From a bacterium (GTDB taxonomy: Bacteria > UBP6 > JAFGXH01), in NCBI GenBank assembly GCA_027064085.1, contig JAMOQH010000022.1:1-62846 (forward strand): 62,846 bases of DNA, written 5' to 3'. The first letter of the stretch is position 1. Each line of letters opens with the position of its first letter. The position numbers and the translations under genes were made by a program. This document shows positions 53,477-60,902 of this stretch, piece by piece. Below the pieces are notes generated by a model. The model searched no databases and was not told the DNA's origin. It worked only from the letters and a program-made list of their open reading frames with translations.

Positions 53477-54448
53477 TTACTTATTTAGTATATTTATCAT
53501 TTCACCATCAATGAAATAAGCTTTTAATTGATTATATAAATCAATAGCAACTTGTTTTTGTGCTTCAACTGTAGATGCTGAAATATGTGGTGTACAAGTA
53601 AAATTATCTAATTCTAATAAATTTGATTCTCCTAATGGCTCGGAAGCAAATACATCAAAAGCTACAGAAATTTTATTTTCTTTTAATACTTTGTATAAAT
53701 CATCTTCATTAACAACTCCACCTCTTGAGTTATTAACTAAAACAGAGCTATCTTTAATTAGTGATAATTTATCATAATCTAATAAGTTTCTTGTTTCATT
53801 TGTTAATGGAGTATGTATTGAAATAAAATCAGCCGTTTTTAATAACTTTTCAAGAGTAACAACATTTACTTTAAAATCAACAACTCTTCCATTTGATTTA
53901 ATTTCAAATTGATTATTTTCATCTTTTTTAAGATATGGGTCATAAACAACAATATCCATTCCCATTCCATAACATTTTTGTGCTACAATTTTACCAATAT
54001 TACCCATTCCTATAAGCCCTAATGTTTGACCACCCAATTGCTTACCTTTTAACTGTTTTTTTATCCATTCCTTGTTTTTCAAAGAAGAAGTTCCAAGAGC
54101 AATTTTTCTTGCTGCTGCAAACATCATCGCAATAGCATGTTCTGCTGTACTTTCGGCATTTGCAAGTGGAGTATTCATTACTTTTATACCTAATTCGGTA
54201 GCTGTTTTTATATCTATATTATCAACACCTATTCCACCTCTTCCTGCTAATTTTAATTTTTTAGCTAACTTAAGAACTTCAGCTGGAAGTTTAGTTGCAG
54301 ACCTGATTAAAATAACATCATAATCAGCAATAATTTCTTTTAATTCTTCAGGTGTCATTCCTACTTTTTCATCAATAGTAAAGCCGTCAAGCTCTCTAAG
54401 TTTGAAAATATCTTCTGAAAACTTGTCTGCTAGTAATACTTTTATCAT
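53477..54448 (-). CDS. serA: D-3-phosphoglycerate dehydrogenase-type 2-hydroxyacid dehydrogenase
   Basis: A 323-residue NAD-dependent enzyme: IIRSATKLPAEV, RGGIGVDNIDIKTA, the Rossmann motif GLIGMGNIGKIVAQKCYGMGMDIVVYDPY, SIHTPLTNETRNLLDYDKL, NNSRGGVVNE (Arg), FASEPLGESNL (Glu) and CTPHISASTVEAQ (His). It lacks the C-terminal ACT domain of classical SerA, as in the short forms. Adjacency to pgk suggests 3-phosphoglycerate as substrate, that is, serine synthesis branching from glycolysis. GGAGGAATAA precedes the ATG. Another hydroxyacid specificity is possible. Confidence 0.88.
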   Translation of the reverse strand: MIKVLLADKFSEDIFKLRELDGFTIDEKVGMTPEELKEIIADYDVILIRSATKLPAEVLKLAKKLKLAGRGGIGVDNIDIKTATELGIKVMNTPLANAESTAEHAIAMMFAAARKIALGTSSLKNKEWIKKQLKGKQLGGQTLGLIGMGNIGKIVAQKCYGMGMDIVVYDPYLKKDENNQFEIKSNGRVVDFKVNVVTLEKLLKTADFISIHTPLTNETRNLLDYDKLSLIKDSSVLVNNSRGGVVNEDDLYKVLKENKISVAFDVFASEPLGESNLLELDNFTCTPHISASTVEAQKQVAIDLYNQLKAYFIDGEMINILNK

Positions 54449-54678
54449 TTATTCCTCCTAAAGGCTTCATATAAATGAAGGCCAGATATTAGTAAAAGGT
54501 TACCCTCAAAACATATACTTCATAATATACACTATTGTTATAAGTGCAAGTGTTTTTTGTGAATAAAGTATGATATTTTTTTATTTATCATAGCTCCATT
54601 TGAGAGTTAGTATTAAATCAAGTAGTCATTGAAACTTATTTTAATTATTTTGTAAGCTAGAAAGAGAGTAAAATTAAT

Positions 54679-54727
54679 TACAGAAACAAAATTTTACCAC
54701 TTTACTCCTACAGAAATAAAACTTTAC
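54679..54727 (+). repeat. Two imperfect direct repeats, possible operator, upstream of the radical SAM gene
   Basis: TACAGAAACAAAATTTTAC (54679-54697) and TACAGAAATAAAACTTTAC (54709-54727) match at 17 of 19 positions and are 30 bp apart centre to centre, close to three helical turns. They lie 60-108 bp upstream of the start at 54787. The rest of 54449-54786 is AT-rich with no gene visible. Confidence 0.5.
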
Positions 54728-54741
54728 TTAATATTTAAGTT

Positions 54742-54770
54742 TTGCTATCATACCAATAATAAACTATAGG
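54742..54770 (+). promoter_or_regulatory. Putative promoter for the radical SAM locus
   Basis: TTGCTA (54742-54747), 17 bp, TATAGG (54765-54770). The leader would be only about 10 bases with no ribosome-binding site at a normal distance from ATG 54787, so translation initiation there may be unusual or leaderless. Confidence 0.35.
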
Positions 54771-54786
54771 ATATAAACGGTCACAA

Positions 54787-56601
54787 ATGGAAATAAAAAA
54801 AGCAATTCACCTTTTATATGTACCAACTATGTTTTGTAATATGGCGTGTAAATACTGTTATTTAGGTAATGATACTAATGTAAAACTTAATCAAAATTCA
54901 GCTATTACTACTCTTGAGTATGCAATAAAAAAATTTTTAGATAAAGGATATCTTCCCTTTAATTTATCTTTCCATGGTGGAGAAGTTACTACATTATCTA
55001 CTGAAACGCTAGAAAAACTATTTATATTTACCAAAGATTATTATAAAAAGTATAAAGTGGAAATTACATCTATGGGCTATAAAATAAACCCTATTCATAT
55101 AAAAACAAATTTGTTTAATCTTGAAAAACATATAGAAATACTAAAAAAGTATGAAGTTTCTATTAGTGGAAGTGTTGATTTACCGTTATTTCTTCATAAA
55201 AAATACAGAGTAGATAAAAAAGGTCACTCTACCTTAAAAAAAATAAAAAATAATTTAAAGCTTCTTGCTGATTATCCATTTAATAAAAAGATTTCATGTG
55301 TAGTAACAAAAGAACATCTTAAATATATAGATAAATTTATAGAAGATATAAAATATATACATTATGACATAGGTCTTGATATGACTAAGTTTAATATAAT
55401 GTTTTCTTTTGATTCATCTAAAAATACAGATAAGTTTGAAACTAAAATTCCAGGAACAGAAATGCTTAATCATGATGAACAAGTTATTTTTTATAAAAAA
55501 ATAATGCAAGCATTTAAAGATAGTGAGCTTGATTATGGTTTGAAAACACATTGGTTTAAAGAATTTACCCCAGCTTTTTGTTGTTCTGCTAGTAATTGTG
55601 GTAATAAATTCTTTTTATTGCAATCAGATGGGAATGTTTACTCATGTCCAAGAGGGCAAGCATCTAAAGAATATTATTATGGAAATATTTTTAAAAACGA
55701 TATAGATAAAATAGTTAATAGTGGTTGGAAAATCATAGAAGCTAATGAAAATAAACTTGATATTCATGATGATTGCTTAAAATGCGAATATTTTCCATAT
55801 TGTAATTTGGGTTGTACCTTTGTTAGAACTGAAACTCAAACAAATAAGAGTTATACTTGTAAGTTACAAAAAGAAATTTATAAAAACAATAAAGATTTAT
55901 ATCCACCATTTGAACAAGAATATCTTGATAACTATATAAAATCTTATATCTATAGAAATAAATTTAAAAAACTAAAACAACTTGAAAACTATACAGAAAA
56001 AGTTTTTAACATTACTTCTGAGTTAAACGATGAAAAAAATTCAATACATAAAATAATAGAGGGAGATGAAATATTAAAAAAAATATATTCAAACGAACTA
56101 TTTTCTCTTGAAGTTGATAATCAAATCTATAAATTGTCTAGTCAAATTCTAAAAAATAAAAGTGATATTATTTTTATATCAGAAAAAACAAATATAAATT
56201 TATTAGTAAACAAGGAAGTTTTTGCTATAAATTCTAAAAAAGGAAACGAAGTTAATAATTATTTATTAATTAGTGCTTTAAGAAATACTCAAGTTATTTA
56301 TGGTGATGAAGGCAGAACGAAACAAGAACACCTCTTTGATTATTCTGTATATAAGAATTCATTTATAAGTTTCTCAAAAGAAAATGAAGATTATTATAGT
56401 TTTAACTTAAATAATATATTTAAAATACATAAAAAGCTTTTTTTAAATGATGTTAGAAATAATTTATTCATAACTACAAAAACGATGAGGGAATATCATT
56501 ACTCAAAACATAAAAAAAATGCTTTTTATCATATTCAGGCAATAAATATACCTTTTGCTAACATAGAATTTTATTGGATACACAATGAGGCCCAAAAATG
56601 A
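54787..56601 (+). CDS. Radical SAM/SPASM enzyme, candidate peptide maturase
   Basis: A 604-residue protein. The [4Fe-4S]/SAM motif C17-x3-C21-x2-C24 (FCNMACKYCYLG) and NLSFHGGEVTTLS match the radical SAM core. A full SPASM domain follows: C-x10-G-x4-C (CGNKFFLLQSDGNVYSC), then CLKCEYFPYCNLGC (C-x2-C-x5-C-x3-C) and a late Cys 14 residues on. This is the architecture of anaerobic sulfatase-maturating and ribosomal-peptide-modifying enzymes (HxsB, PqqE). About 215 further residues after the SPASM domain (about 390-604) are unlike a known domain. The gene overlaps by 4 bp a small protein with a poly-Asn tail, and a GIDE-like membrane protein follows. A maturase acting on that tail is my inference. 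Confidence 0.85.
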   Translation: MEIKKAIHLLYVPTMFCNMACKYCYLGNDTNVKLNQNSAITTLEYAIKKFLDKGYLPFNLSFHGGEVTTLSTETLEKLFIFTKDYYKKYKVEITSMGYKINPIHIKTNLFNLEKHIEILKKYEVSISGSVDLPLFLHKKYRVDKKGHSTLKKIKNNLKLLADYPFNKKISCVVTKEHLKYIDKFIEDIKYIHYDIGLDMTKFNIMFSFDSSKNTDKFETKIPGTEMLNHDEQVIFYKKIMQAFKDSELDYGLKTHWFKEFTPAFCCSASNCGNKFFLLQSDGNVYSCPRGQASKEYYYGNIFKNDIDKIVNSGWKIIEANENKLDIHDDCLKCEYFPYCNLGCTFVRTETQTNKSYTCKLQKEIYKNNKDLYPPFEQEYLDNYIKSYIYRNKFKKLKQLENYTEKVFNITSELNDEKNSIHKIIEGDEILKKIYSNELFSLEVDNQIYKLSSQILKNKSDIIFISEKTNINLLVNKEVFAINSKKGNEVNNYLLISALRNTQVIYGDEGRTKQEHLFDYSVYKNSFISFSKENEDYYSFNLNNIFKIHKKLFLNDVRNNLFITTKTMREYHYSKHKKNAFYHIQAINIPFANIEFYWIHNEAQK

Positions 56602-56987
56602 ACAAAAAAATAATAGCTTTTTTAAAAGAAATTGGTTTAACCACGGATGACATAATGGATCTATTAGAAAAATTAGCTTTTTTTCTTGATACTCCAAGTA
56701 AAACTCTCCTATACAGAAATGGACAATTATATCTATTAGAATACGATGAAATTATAGAAATGATAGAAGTAAACACCCAAAATAATTCAGTAATAGAGTT
56801 TAATGGAAATAAAATAAATAGAATTTCTCAAAGTTATTATCTGGGGGCGGGAATACTTCAAGTTAATGATGTTGATTTAAGCAACAACAACAACAACAAT
56901 AACAATAATAATAACAACAATAATAACAATAATAACAATAACAACAATAATAATAACAATAATAATGGAAATAATAATAATGGTTAG
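56598..56987 (+). CDS. Small protein with a 28-Asn C-terminal tail, candidate maturase substrate
   Basis: A 129-residue protein. Residues 1-95 are a soluble, ordered-looking region (helical start MNKKIIAFLKEIGLTTDDIM, then strands KTLLYRNGQLYLLEYDE, NSVIEFNGNKI, SYYLGAGILQVNDVDLS). Residues 96-129 are 28 Asn, Gly, 4 Asn, Gly, then the stop. The Asn codons are mixed irregularly (13 AAC, 15 AAT), so the tract is not a pure trinucleotide expansion. The start overlaps the maturase stop by 4 bp (ATGA) and the next gene starts 9 bp on, so all three are one unit. A leader plus modifiable core layout is typical of ribosomal peptide precursors; a low-complexity linker or surface tail is the alternative. 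Confidence 0.75.
   Translation: MNKKIIAFLKEIGLTTDDIMDLLEKLAFFLDTPSKTLLYRNGQLYLLEYDEIIEMIEVNTQNNSVIEFNGNKINRISQSYYLGAGILQVNDVDLSNNNNNNNNNNNNNNNNNNNNNNNNNNNNGNNNNG
56883..56984 (+). repeat. Poly-asparagine codon tract (AAC/AAT)n
   Basis: Positions 56883-56966 hold 28 consecutive Asn codons, then GGA, four more AAT codons and GGT before the TAG at 56985. Synonymous mixing argues for selection at the protein level, yet replication slippage between related organisms or assemblies is likely, so the exact copy number should be treated with care. Confidence 0.9.
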
Positions 56988-56996
56988 GAGATAGAA

Positions 56997-57866
56997 ATGA
57001 ATATATCAGAAAAAACTAAAAAAGCTATATTTTTAATTATTGTTATTGCATTAATGTATTTTTCTTCAGCTTATGGTTATCGTTTTGGCTACTATATGTT
57101 GGCTTATAATTTACTTATGGGATTTTTAGTTTTAATAAATATCTATTACCTATACTTCTTCTATAAAAAAAGTATGTTTTATTACAAAACTCCATATTAC
57201 AACAAAGCTTTAGTTGGAATGTATGTTAAATTTAAGGGTATAGTCGAAGATTACAATAAACTAAAATCACCTATAGACGGTAAAATCTGTGAATACTATA
57301 AGTTTAAGTTAAAAGCTCTTTGGAGTGTAAAGGCTCCTAGTCCATCAAAGGGATATATAACAGAAACAAAACCATTAAGAATGGGACACTCTCAAAAAAT
57401 GATAAGAGTACATGATGCGAATAGTAAAGTATTAGTAGATTCTGAAATACCCGATGGAAAAATTGGAAAATATAAAATTAGAAAAGTAATTACAGATTAC
57501 AATAATCCAATAGATGGCTTCCCTTCGGCAGCTAAATACAAGACATATAGACATATCAATAACTATATTGAAGCAGGAGATACAATCACTATTTATGGTC
57601 GATTAATTAAAAAGAAAAATGGAGATTATGTTATAACTAATACTAAACATCCTAGAATGCCTTTTGTTATTTATTTAGGAGATATGCTAAAGTTTGCTGC
57701 TTTCTACAAGTATGAATTTATTGATAAATTTGTTACAATTATTATTTTAGCAATGTTGTATTTTTTACCTATGTATAAATTCCTTCCCAATCTAGCATTT
57801 CCGATTATTCAAATATTATCAGTTTTTGGTATTCTTGCTCCATTTAAAAAATTATTTGTAAAATAA
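56997..57866 (+). CDS. GIDE-like-domain membrane protein of the poly-Asn locus
   Basis: A 289-residue protein with two N-terminal helices (about 8-55: AIFLIIVIALMYFSSAYGY, MLAYNLLMGFLVLINIYYLYFF), a globular region (about 75-230) and two or more C-terminal helices (TIIILAMLYFLPMY, AFPIIQILSVFGILAPF). The middle region (YVKFKGIVEDYNKLKSPIDG, KICEYYKFKLKAL, IEAGDTITIYGRLIKKKNGD) resembles the GIDE domain of membrane E3 ligases and their bacterial relatives, which in bacteria have no known role. AGGAG 9 bp behind the poly-Asn gene precedes the ATG. By position it could export, anchor or process the poly-Asn protein. Its end overlaps the convergent ttcA-like gene by 15 bp. Confidence 0.55.
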   Translation: MNISEKTKKAIFLIIVIALMYFSSAYGYRFGYYMLAYNLLMGFLVLINIYYLYFFYKKSMFYYKTPYYNKALVGMYVKFKGIVEDYNKLKSPIDGKICEYYKFKLKALWSVKAPSPSKGYITETKPLRMGHSQKMIRVHDANSKVLVDSEIPDGKIGKYKIRKVITDYNNPIDGFPSAAKYKTYRHINNYIEAGDTITIYGRLIKKKNGDYVITNTKHPRMPFVIYLGDMLKFAAFYKYEFIDKFVTIIILAMLYFLPMYKFLPNLAFPIIQILSVFGILAPFKKLFVK

Positions 57867-58550
57867 TCCCTCAATAGAATGATAAATATTATATTTTTCT
57901 ATGCTAGAAAGAGAATTTAGTAGTTTTTTGGTTTCACTTCTCTTGCTTTTAGTTGTCCCAAAAGGGCAAATTGTGTTTAGTGTTTCAAACTCCATTAAAT
58001 TAAAATATTTTATAATATCTTGCTCTAAAATTGAGTGTAATGGCCTAATTACTATATTATTTTTATCATCTGAAGTAAAAATTGGCTTCATTGTTTCAAG
58101 TTTAGCTTGATAGAATTGATTCATGAAAAAAGTTTCTATAACATCATCTAAATGATGCCCTAAAACGACTTTATTATAATTATTATTTTTTGCATATTCA
58201 TAAATACTACCTCTTCTTATTCTTGAACAAATATGGCAGTAAGAATTATTTTTATCTTTTTTTATATTTTGTGGTTTAAAATCTATAATTTTTAGATTAA
58301 TTTTCTCCATTTTATTATTTATGAATTTAACATTTAAATGAGAATTTCCTATCATAACAGCAGAAAGCTCAAAATTAAAACTCACTTTTCTCTTTATGCT
58401 ATATAAAATATCACTTACAATTATACTATCCTTACCACCAGAAAACGCTATTAATACTCTATCATTAGGCTCAATCATAGAGTGTTTAATCATCGTTTTA
58501 CTAACTTTTTTTCTTATTTTATTTATAAATATTGATTCTTGTTTGTTCAC
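57852..58550 (-). CDS. ttcA: TtcA-like tRNA 2-thiocytidine biosynthesis protein
   Basis: A 232-residue PP-loop enzyme: ATP loop LIAFSGGKDS, the Fe-S Cys pair in CHICSRIRRGSIY, GHHLDDVIETFF, RPLHSI and a third Cys in NTICPFGTTKS. These are the TtcA signatures (E. coli is longer, about 310, with extended ends), so thiolation of cytidine 32 in tRNA is likely; other TtcA/TtuA-family thiolases are possible. The GTG start at 58550 overlaps the stop of the barrel gene upstream by one base (TAGTG), so the two are coupled. Confidence 0.8.
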   Translation of the reverse strand: MNKQESIFINKIRKKVSKTMIKHSMIEPNDRVLIAFSGGKDSIIVSDILYSIKRKVSFNFELSAVMIGNSHLNVKFINNKMEKINLKIIDFKPQNIKKDKNNSYCHICSRIRRGSIYEYAKNNNYNKVVLGHHLDDVIETFFMNQFYQAKLETMKPIFTSDDKNNIVIRPLHSILEQDIIKYFNLMEFETLNTICPFGTTKSKRSETKKLLNSLSSIEKYNIYHSIEGLFYK

Positions 58551-59176
58551 TAAAACTGATACCCTACTGATGTACCTATAAAAAGAGAATTTTTAAAACC
58601 CATATTTAATCTCAAATATATAGGGCTTTTTTGTTTAACTTTATAAACTTCATATTGTAAAGCAATAGCGATCAATAAATGTCCAAAAACAGGAGGTTTT
58701 AAATTATCTTTTTTAAATACTGGATTAGTTGGATCATTTGAATACCCTGCTGTTTTATATTTAGTCATTTCTCCTAAAAAAGTACCAAAACCCAATCCAA
58801 TACTATTTATCATTTCTAATTTTGGAGTAAATGTAAAATACCATTCAAAGTTTATACCTAAATTTAAATACATAGTATCTAAAACAAACCAATCAGGAGC
58901 TTTGTCTTTTTGAGCCCAATATCCAGATTTTGCAGATAGATTCATAAAATCTAAATCAATAGTATAAGCAAAATTACCTGTTCTGAAGCTAGTTTGTAAT
59001 GAAAAGGAGTGCCCATTTACTGATTGAAATTCATCAAAAAAGGGGTCAAGCATAAAATCAGGTATAGCATTATACTTATAAGCAGTATAAACAATTATTT
59101 TATTATCTTTTTTCTCATTTTCAGCAAATAGAGATACTGATAATATCAATAAAAATAAAATTATTATTTTTTTCAT
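58550..59176 (-). CDS. Outer-membrane beta-barrel protein of unknown role
   Basis: A 208-residue exported protein with a signal peptide (MKKIIILFLLILSVSLFAE) and amphipathic strands throughout (SFSLQTSFRTGNFAYTIDLDF, TMYLNLGINFEWYFTFTP, LEMINSIGLGFGTFLGEM, SPIYLRLNMGFKNSLFIGTSVGYQF) ending in an aromatic, as barrel proteins do. No family recognised. AGGAGG precedes the ATG. Confidence 0.65.
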   Translation of the reverse strand: MKKIIILFLLILSVSLFAENEKKDNKIIVYTAYKYNAIPDFMLDPFFDEFQSVNGHSFSLQTSFRTGNFAYTIDLDFMNLSAKSGYWAQKDKAPDWFVLDTMYLNLGINFEWYFTFTPKLEMINSIGLGFGTFLGEMTKYKTAGYSNDPTNPVFKKDNLKPPVFGHLLIAIALQYEVYKVKQKSPIYLRLNMGFKNSLFIGTSVGYQF

Positions 59177-59307
59177 AAAAACCTCCTATAGCAAAACCAA
59201 AGGATATAAGAAATATTTTAATTTGTCAACTTTATTAAATACATGTTAAATAAATAAATATTATTTTTCTAAATATACTCAATCAGGAGAGAGTTTTCTT
59301 AAAAAAT

Positions 59308-59376
59308 AAAAACAAGTTTTTTTCGCCTCGTTGAGATACATAACTGTACATCTCGGCTGTTTCTTGTTTCTTGTTT
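59308..59376. other. Hairpin-prone intergenic element in the 59177-59491 gap
   Basis: AAACAAG (59310-59316) can pair with CTTGTTT (59363-59369 or 59370-59376); inside, GCC (59325-59327) with GGC (59355-59357) and GAGAT (59333-59337) with ATCTC (59350-59354). Three tandem GTTTCTT-type units run 59359-59380. The core is more GC-rich than its surroundings. The remainder of 59177-59491 is AT-rich with a second inverted repeat (59436-59458). Confidence 0.4.
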
Positions 59377-59435
59377 CTTCAAAATAACCTTTATTGTATT
59401 TAGGTTGACTCTATCAAAATTTCAGATTTTAGTCA

Positions 59436-59469
59436 AGAGCTTAAAAAAAGGATAAGCTCCACAAATGTG
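59436..59469 (-). terminator. Possible weak terminator region downstream of ndk
   Basis: GAGCTTA (59436-59442) pairs with TAAGCTC (59452-59458), loop of nine; next to it CCACA (59458-59462) pairs with TGTGG (59465-59469). On the minus strand the small hairpin is followed by a T-rich stretch after about 10 bases, which is not the ideal layout. Confidence 0.3.
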
Positions 59470-59491
59470 GGAGGAGTGAATTCAATAAATA

Positions 59492-59908
59492 TTAATGAAT
59501 TTCCATGAAATTAAAAAAGTGATTAATTTCATATTCTGCAGTTTCAGGTGCATCAGAACCATGAACTGCATTTTCACCAAGGCTTGTTGCAAATCTTTTT
59601 CTTAATGTACCTTCTGCTGCTTCAGCTGGATTTGTGGCACCCATTAATTTTCTATGCTCTGAAATAGCATTTTCACCTTCAAGAACAGAAACAACAACAG
59701 GTCCACTAGTCATAAATTCAACTAATTCACCAAAGAAAGGTCTTTCAGCATGAACAGCATAAAAACCTTCCGCTGTTTTTTTATTCATATGAATCATTTT
59801 TGTAGCAATTATTTTTAATCCGTTATCTTCAAAAGCTTTAAAAATTTCTCCAATAACGCCTTTTTTTACAGCATCTGGTTTTACAATTGACAATGTTCTT
59901 TCTTTCAT
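59492..59908 (-). CDS. ndk: Nucleoside diphosphate kinase
   Basis: A 138-residue enzyme of standard length: [60 protein letters not shown] and the active-site His in [20 protein letters not shown]. It equilibrates nucleoside tri- and diphosphates. AAGGAG precedes the ATG. It is 2 bp behind the DivIVA-like gene and shares its transcript. Confidence 0.97.
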   Translation of the reverse strand: MKERTLSIVKPDAVKKGVIGEIFKAFEDNGLKIIATKMIHMNKKTAEGFYAVHAERPFFGELVEFMTSGPVVVSVLEGENAISEHRKLMGATNPAEAAEGTLRKRFATSLGENAVHGSDAPETAEYEINHFFNFMEIH

Positions 59909-59910
59909 TT

Positions 59911-60363
59911 TTACTCCTTACCATGAAAAGTGTTTAATAAATTTAAATGAGAATTTAATAGATTCTCTAATTCTTTCTGAAAAATACTTTTTTGTCTTTT
60001 AAGGTCTTCAATCTCTGTTTGATAATTAATTACCTGTTCTCTTGATTTTGAAATAATTCGATTTGCTTCTAGCTCTGCTTCTGCAATAGTTAAATCATAT
60101 TCTTTTTTAGAACTTCTATGCATATCATCTTTTATTTGTTGAGCAGAAATCATCGTTTGTTTTAGAGTAGATTCAATATCTTTATAAATTTTTAATTCAT
60201 CTTTCAAAGATACTATTTCCGATTTTAATTCTTTATTTTCAGAAATTAATTCTTCTAAAACTGACGCAACATCTTCTTTAAAATCTAAAACTTCTACCTT
60301 AGAATAACCTCTAAAATTTATAGAAAACTCTTTTTGTCTTATATCAAGTGGAACAAGTTTCAT
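59911..60363 (-). CDS. DivIVA-domain coiled-coil protein
   Basis: A 150-residue protein. [30 protein letters not shown] is the DivIVA N-terminal membrane-binding head (KEF and GY are its hallmarks), followed by a continuous coiled coil (about 30-145). DivIVA-like proteins of this kind in Gram-negative Deltaproteobacteria and Myxococcota are polarity or wall-growth markers. ATG 60363 is preceded by GAGG (6 bp). It is upstream of ndk in one operon. Confidence 0.85.
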   Translation of the reverse strand: MKLVPLDIRQKEFSINFRGYSKVEVLDFKEDVASVLEELISENKELKSEIVSLKDELKIYKDIESTLKQTMISAQQIKDDMHRSSKKEYDLTIAEAELEANRIISKSREQVINYQTEIEDLKRQKSIFQKELENLLNSHLNLLNTFHGKE

Positions 60364-60432
60364 AAAAAACCTCAATTACAAATGGAGTTTTAACATAAAA
60401 ATTCAATTAAATCAATACTTAGTACTATCTAT

Positions 60433-60446
60433 TAATGTATACATTA
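60433..60446. promoter_or_regulatory. 14-bp perfect palindrome between the divIVA-like and tRNA genes
   Basis: TAATGTATACATTA is self-complementary, and with one bulged base the symmetry extends to TCTAT on the left and ATAGA on the right. It may be an operator for the divergent gene on the minus strand, but AT-rich palindromes arise by chance. Confidence 0.35.
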
Positions 60447-60498
60447 TAGATAAATTTATTTTATTAGCAAAAAAATCTAAAAAATCTAAAAAAAAATA

Positions 60499-60527
60499 TT
60501 GACAAAAGAAAAAAAATTATGTATAAA
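60499..60527 (+). promoter_or_regulatory. Strong promoter of the tRNA-tuf cluster
   Basis: TTGACA (60499-60504), 17 bp, TATAAA (60522-60527), predicted start just before the first tRNA. Confidence 0.85.
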
Positions 60528-60537
60528 GTGGCTCAAT

Positions 60538-60609
60538 GCTAGCGTAGCTCAATGGTAGAGCAGTGGTTTTGTAAACCACCGGTTGCGGGTTCGATTCCCA
60601 TCGCTAGCT
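60538..60609 (+). tRNA. tRNA-Thr (anticodon TGT)
   Basis: Acceptor arm GCTAGCG/CGCTAGC, D arm AGCTC/GAGC, anticodon stem GTGGT/ACCAC with loop containing TGT, and T arm GCGGG/CCCAT-type with TTCGATT. No encoded CCA. First of four tRNAs in the order known from the thrU-tyrU-glyT-thrT-tufB cluster of E. coli. Confidence 0.95.
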
Positions 60610-60613
60610 TTTA

Positions 60614-60698
60614 GGTGGGGTTCCCGAGCGGTCAAAGGGATCAGACTGTAAATCTGACGGCAGAGCCTTCGAAGGTTCAAATCCTTCCCCCACCACCA
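60614..60698 (+). tRNA. tRNA-Tyr (anticodon GTA), with encoded CCA
   Basis: Acceptor GGTGGGG/CCCCACC, anticodon stem-loop CAGACTGTAAATCTG with GTA, a long variable arm (class II) and T arm GAAGG-TTCAAAT-CCTTC. It is the only one of the five tRNAs whose 3' CCA (60696-60698) is encoded in DNA. Confidence 0.95.
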
Positions 60699-60699
60699 T

Positions 60700-60772
60700 G
60701 CGGGTGTAGCTCAATTGGTAGAGCATCAGCCTTCCAAGCTGAGGGTCACGGGTTCGAGACCCGTCACCCGCT
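60700..60772 (+). tRNA. tRNA-Gly (anticodon TCC)
   Basis: Acceptor GCGGGTG/CACCCGC, anticodon loop CTTCCAA with TCC, T arm with TTCGAGA. Lies 1 bp after the tRNA-Tyr CCA. No encoded CCA. Confidence 0.95.
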
Positions 60773-60780
60773 TTTTTATT

Positions 60781-60853
60781 GCCTACATAGCTCAGCTGGT
60801 AGAGCACCTTCTTGGTAGGGAGGAGGTCATCAGTTCGACTCTGATTGTAGGCT
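60781..60853 (+). tRNA. tRNA-Thr (anticodon GGT)
   Basis: Acceptor GCCTACA/TGTAGGC, anticodon stem CCTTC/GGAGG (one T-G pair) with loop TTGGTAG carrying GGT, T loop TTCGACT. No encoded CCA. tuf follows 50 bp on. Confidence 0.95.
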
Positions 60854-60902
60854 TTTAAAGTATATATGTGTTATTTGATTTAATTCTAGTTGGGAGATAA
60901 AA

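Noticed and set aside
56503-56776. Minus-strand frames across the poly-Asn gene start
   Set aside because: Antisense to a coupled gene pair, Phe/Ile-rich low-quality composition.
59359-59381. Tandem GTTTCTT units as a CRISPR array or microsatellite locus
   Set aside because: Only three 7-bp units with no spacers; far too short for CRISPR and no cas genes are nearby.
60604-60818. Open frames on both strands across the tRNA cluster (minus-strand frame with GDGSRTRDPQLG and plus-strand frame with GFPSGQRDQTVN)
   Set aside because: They are translations of tRNA-Thr/Tyr/Gly genes; such frames are classic false proteins in databases.
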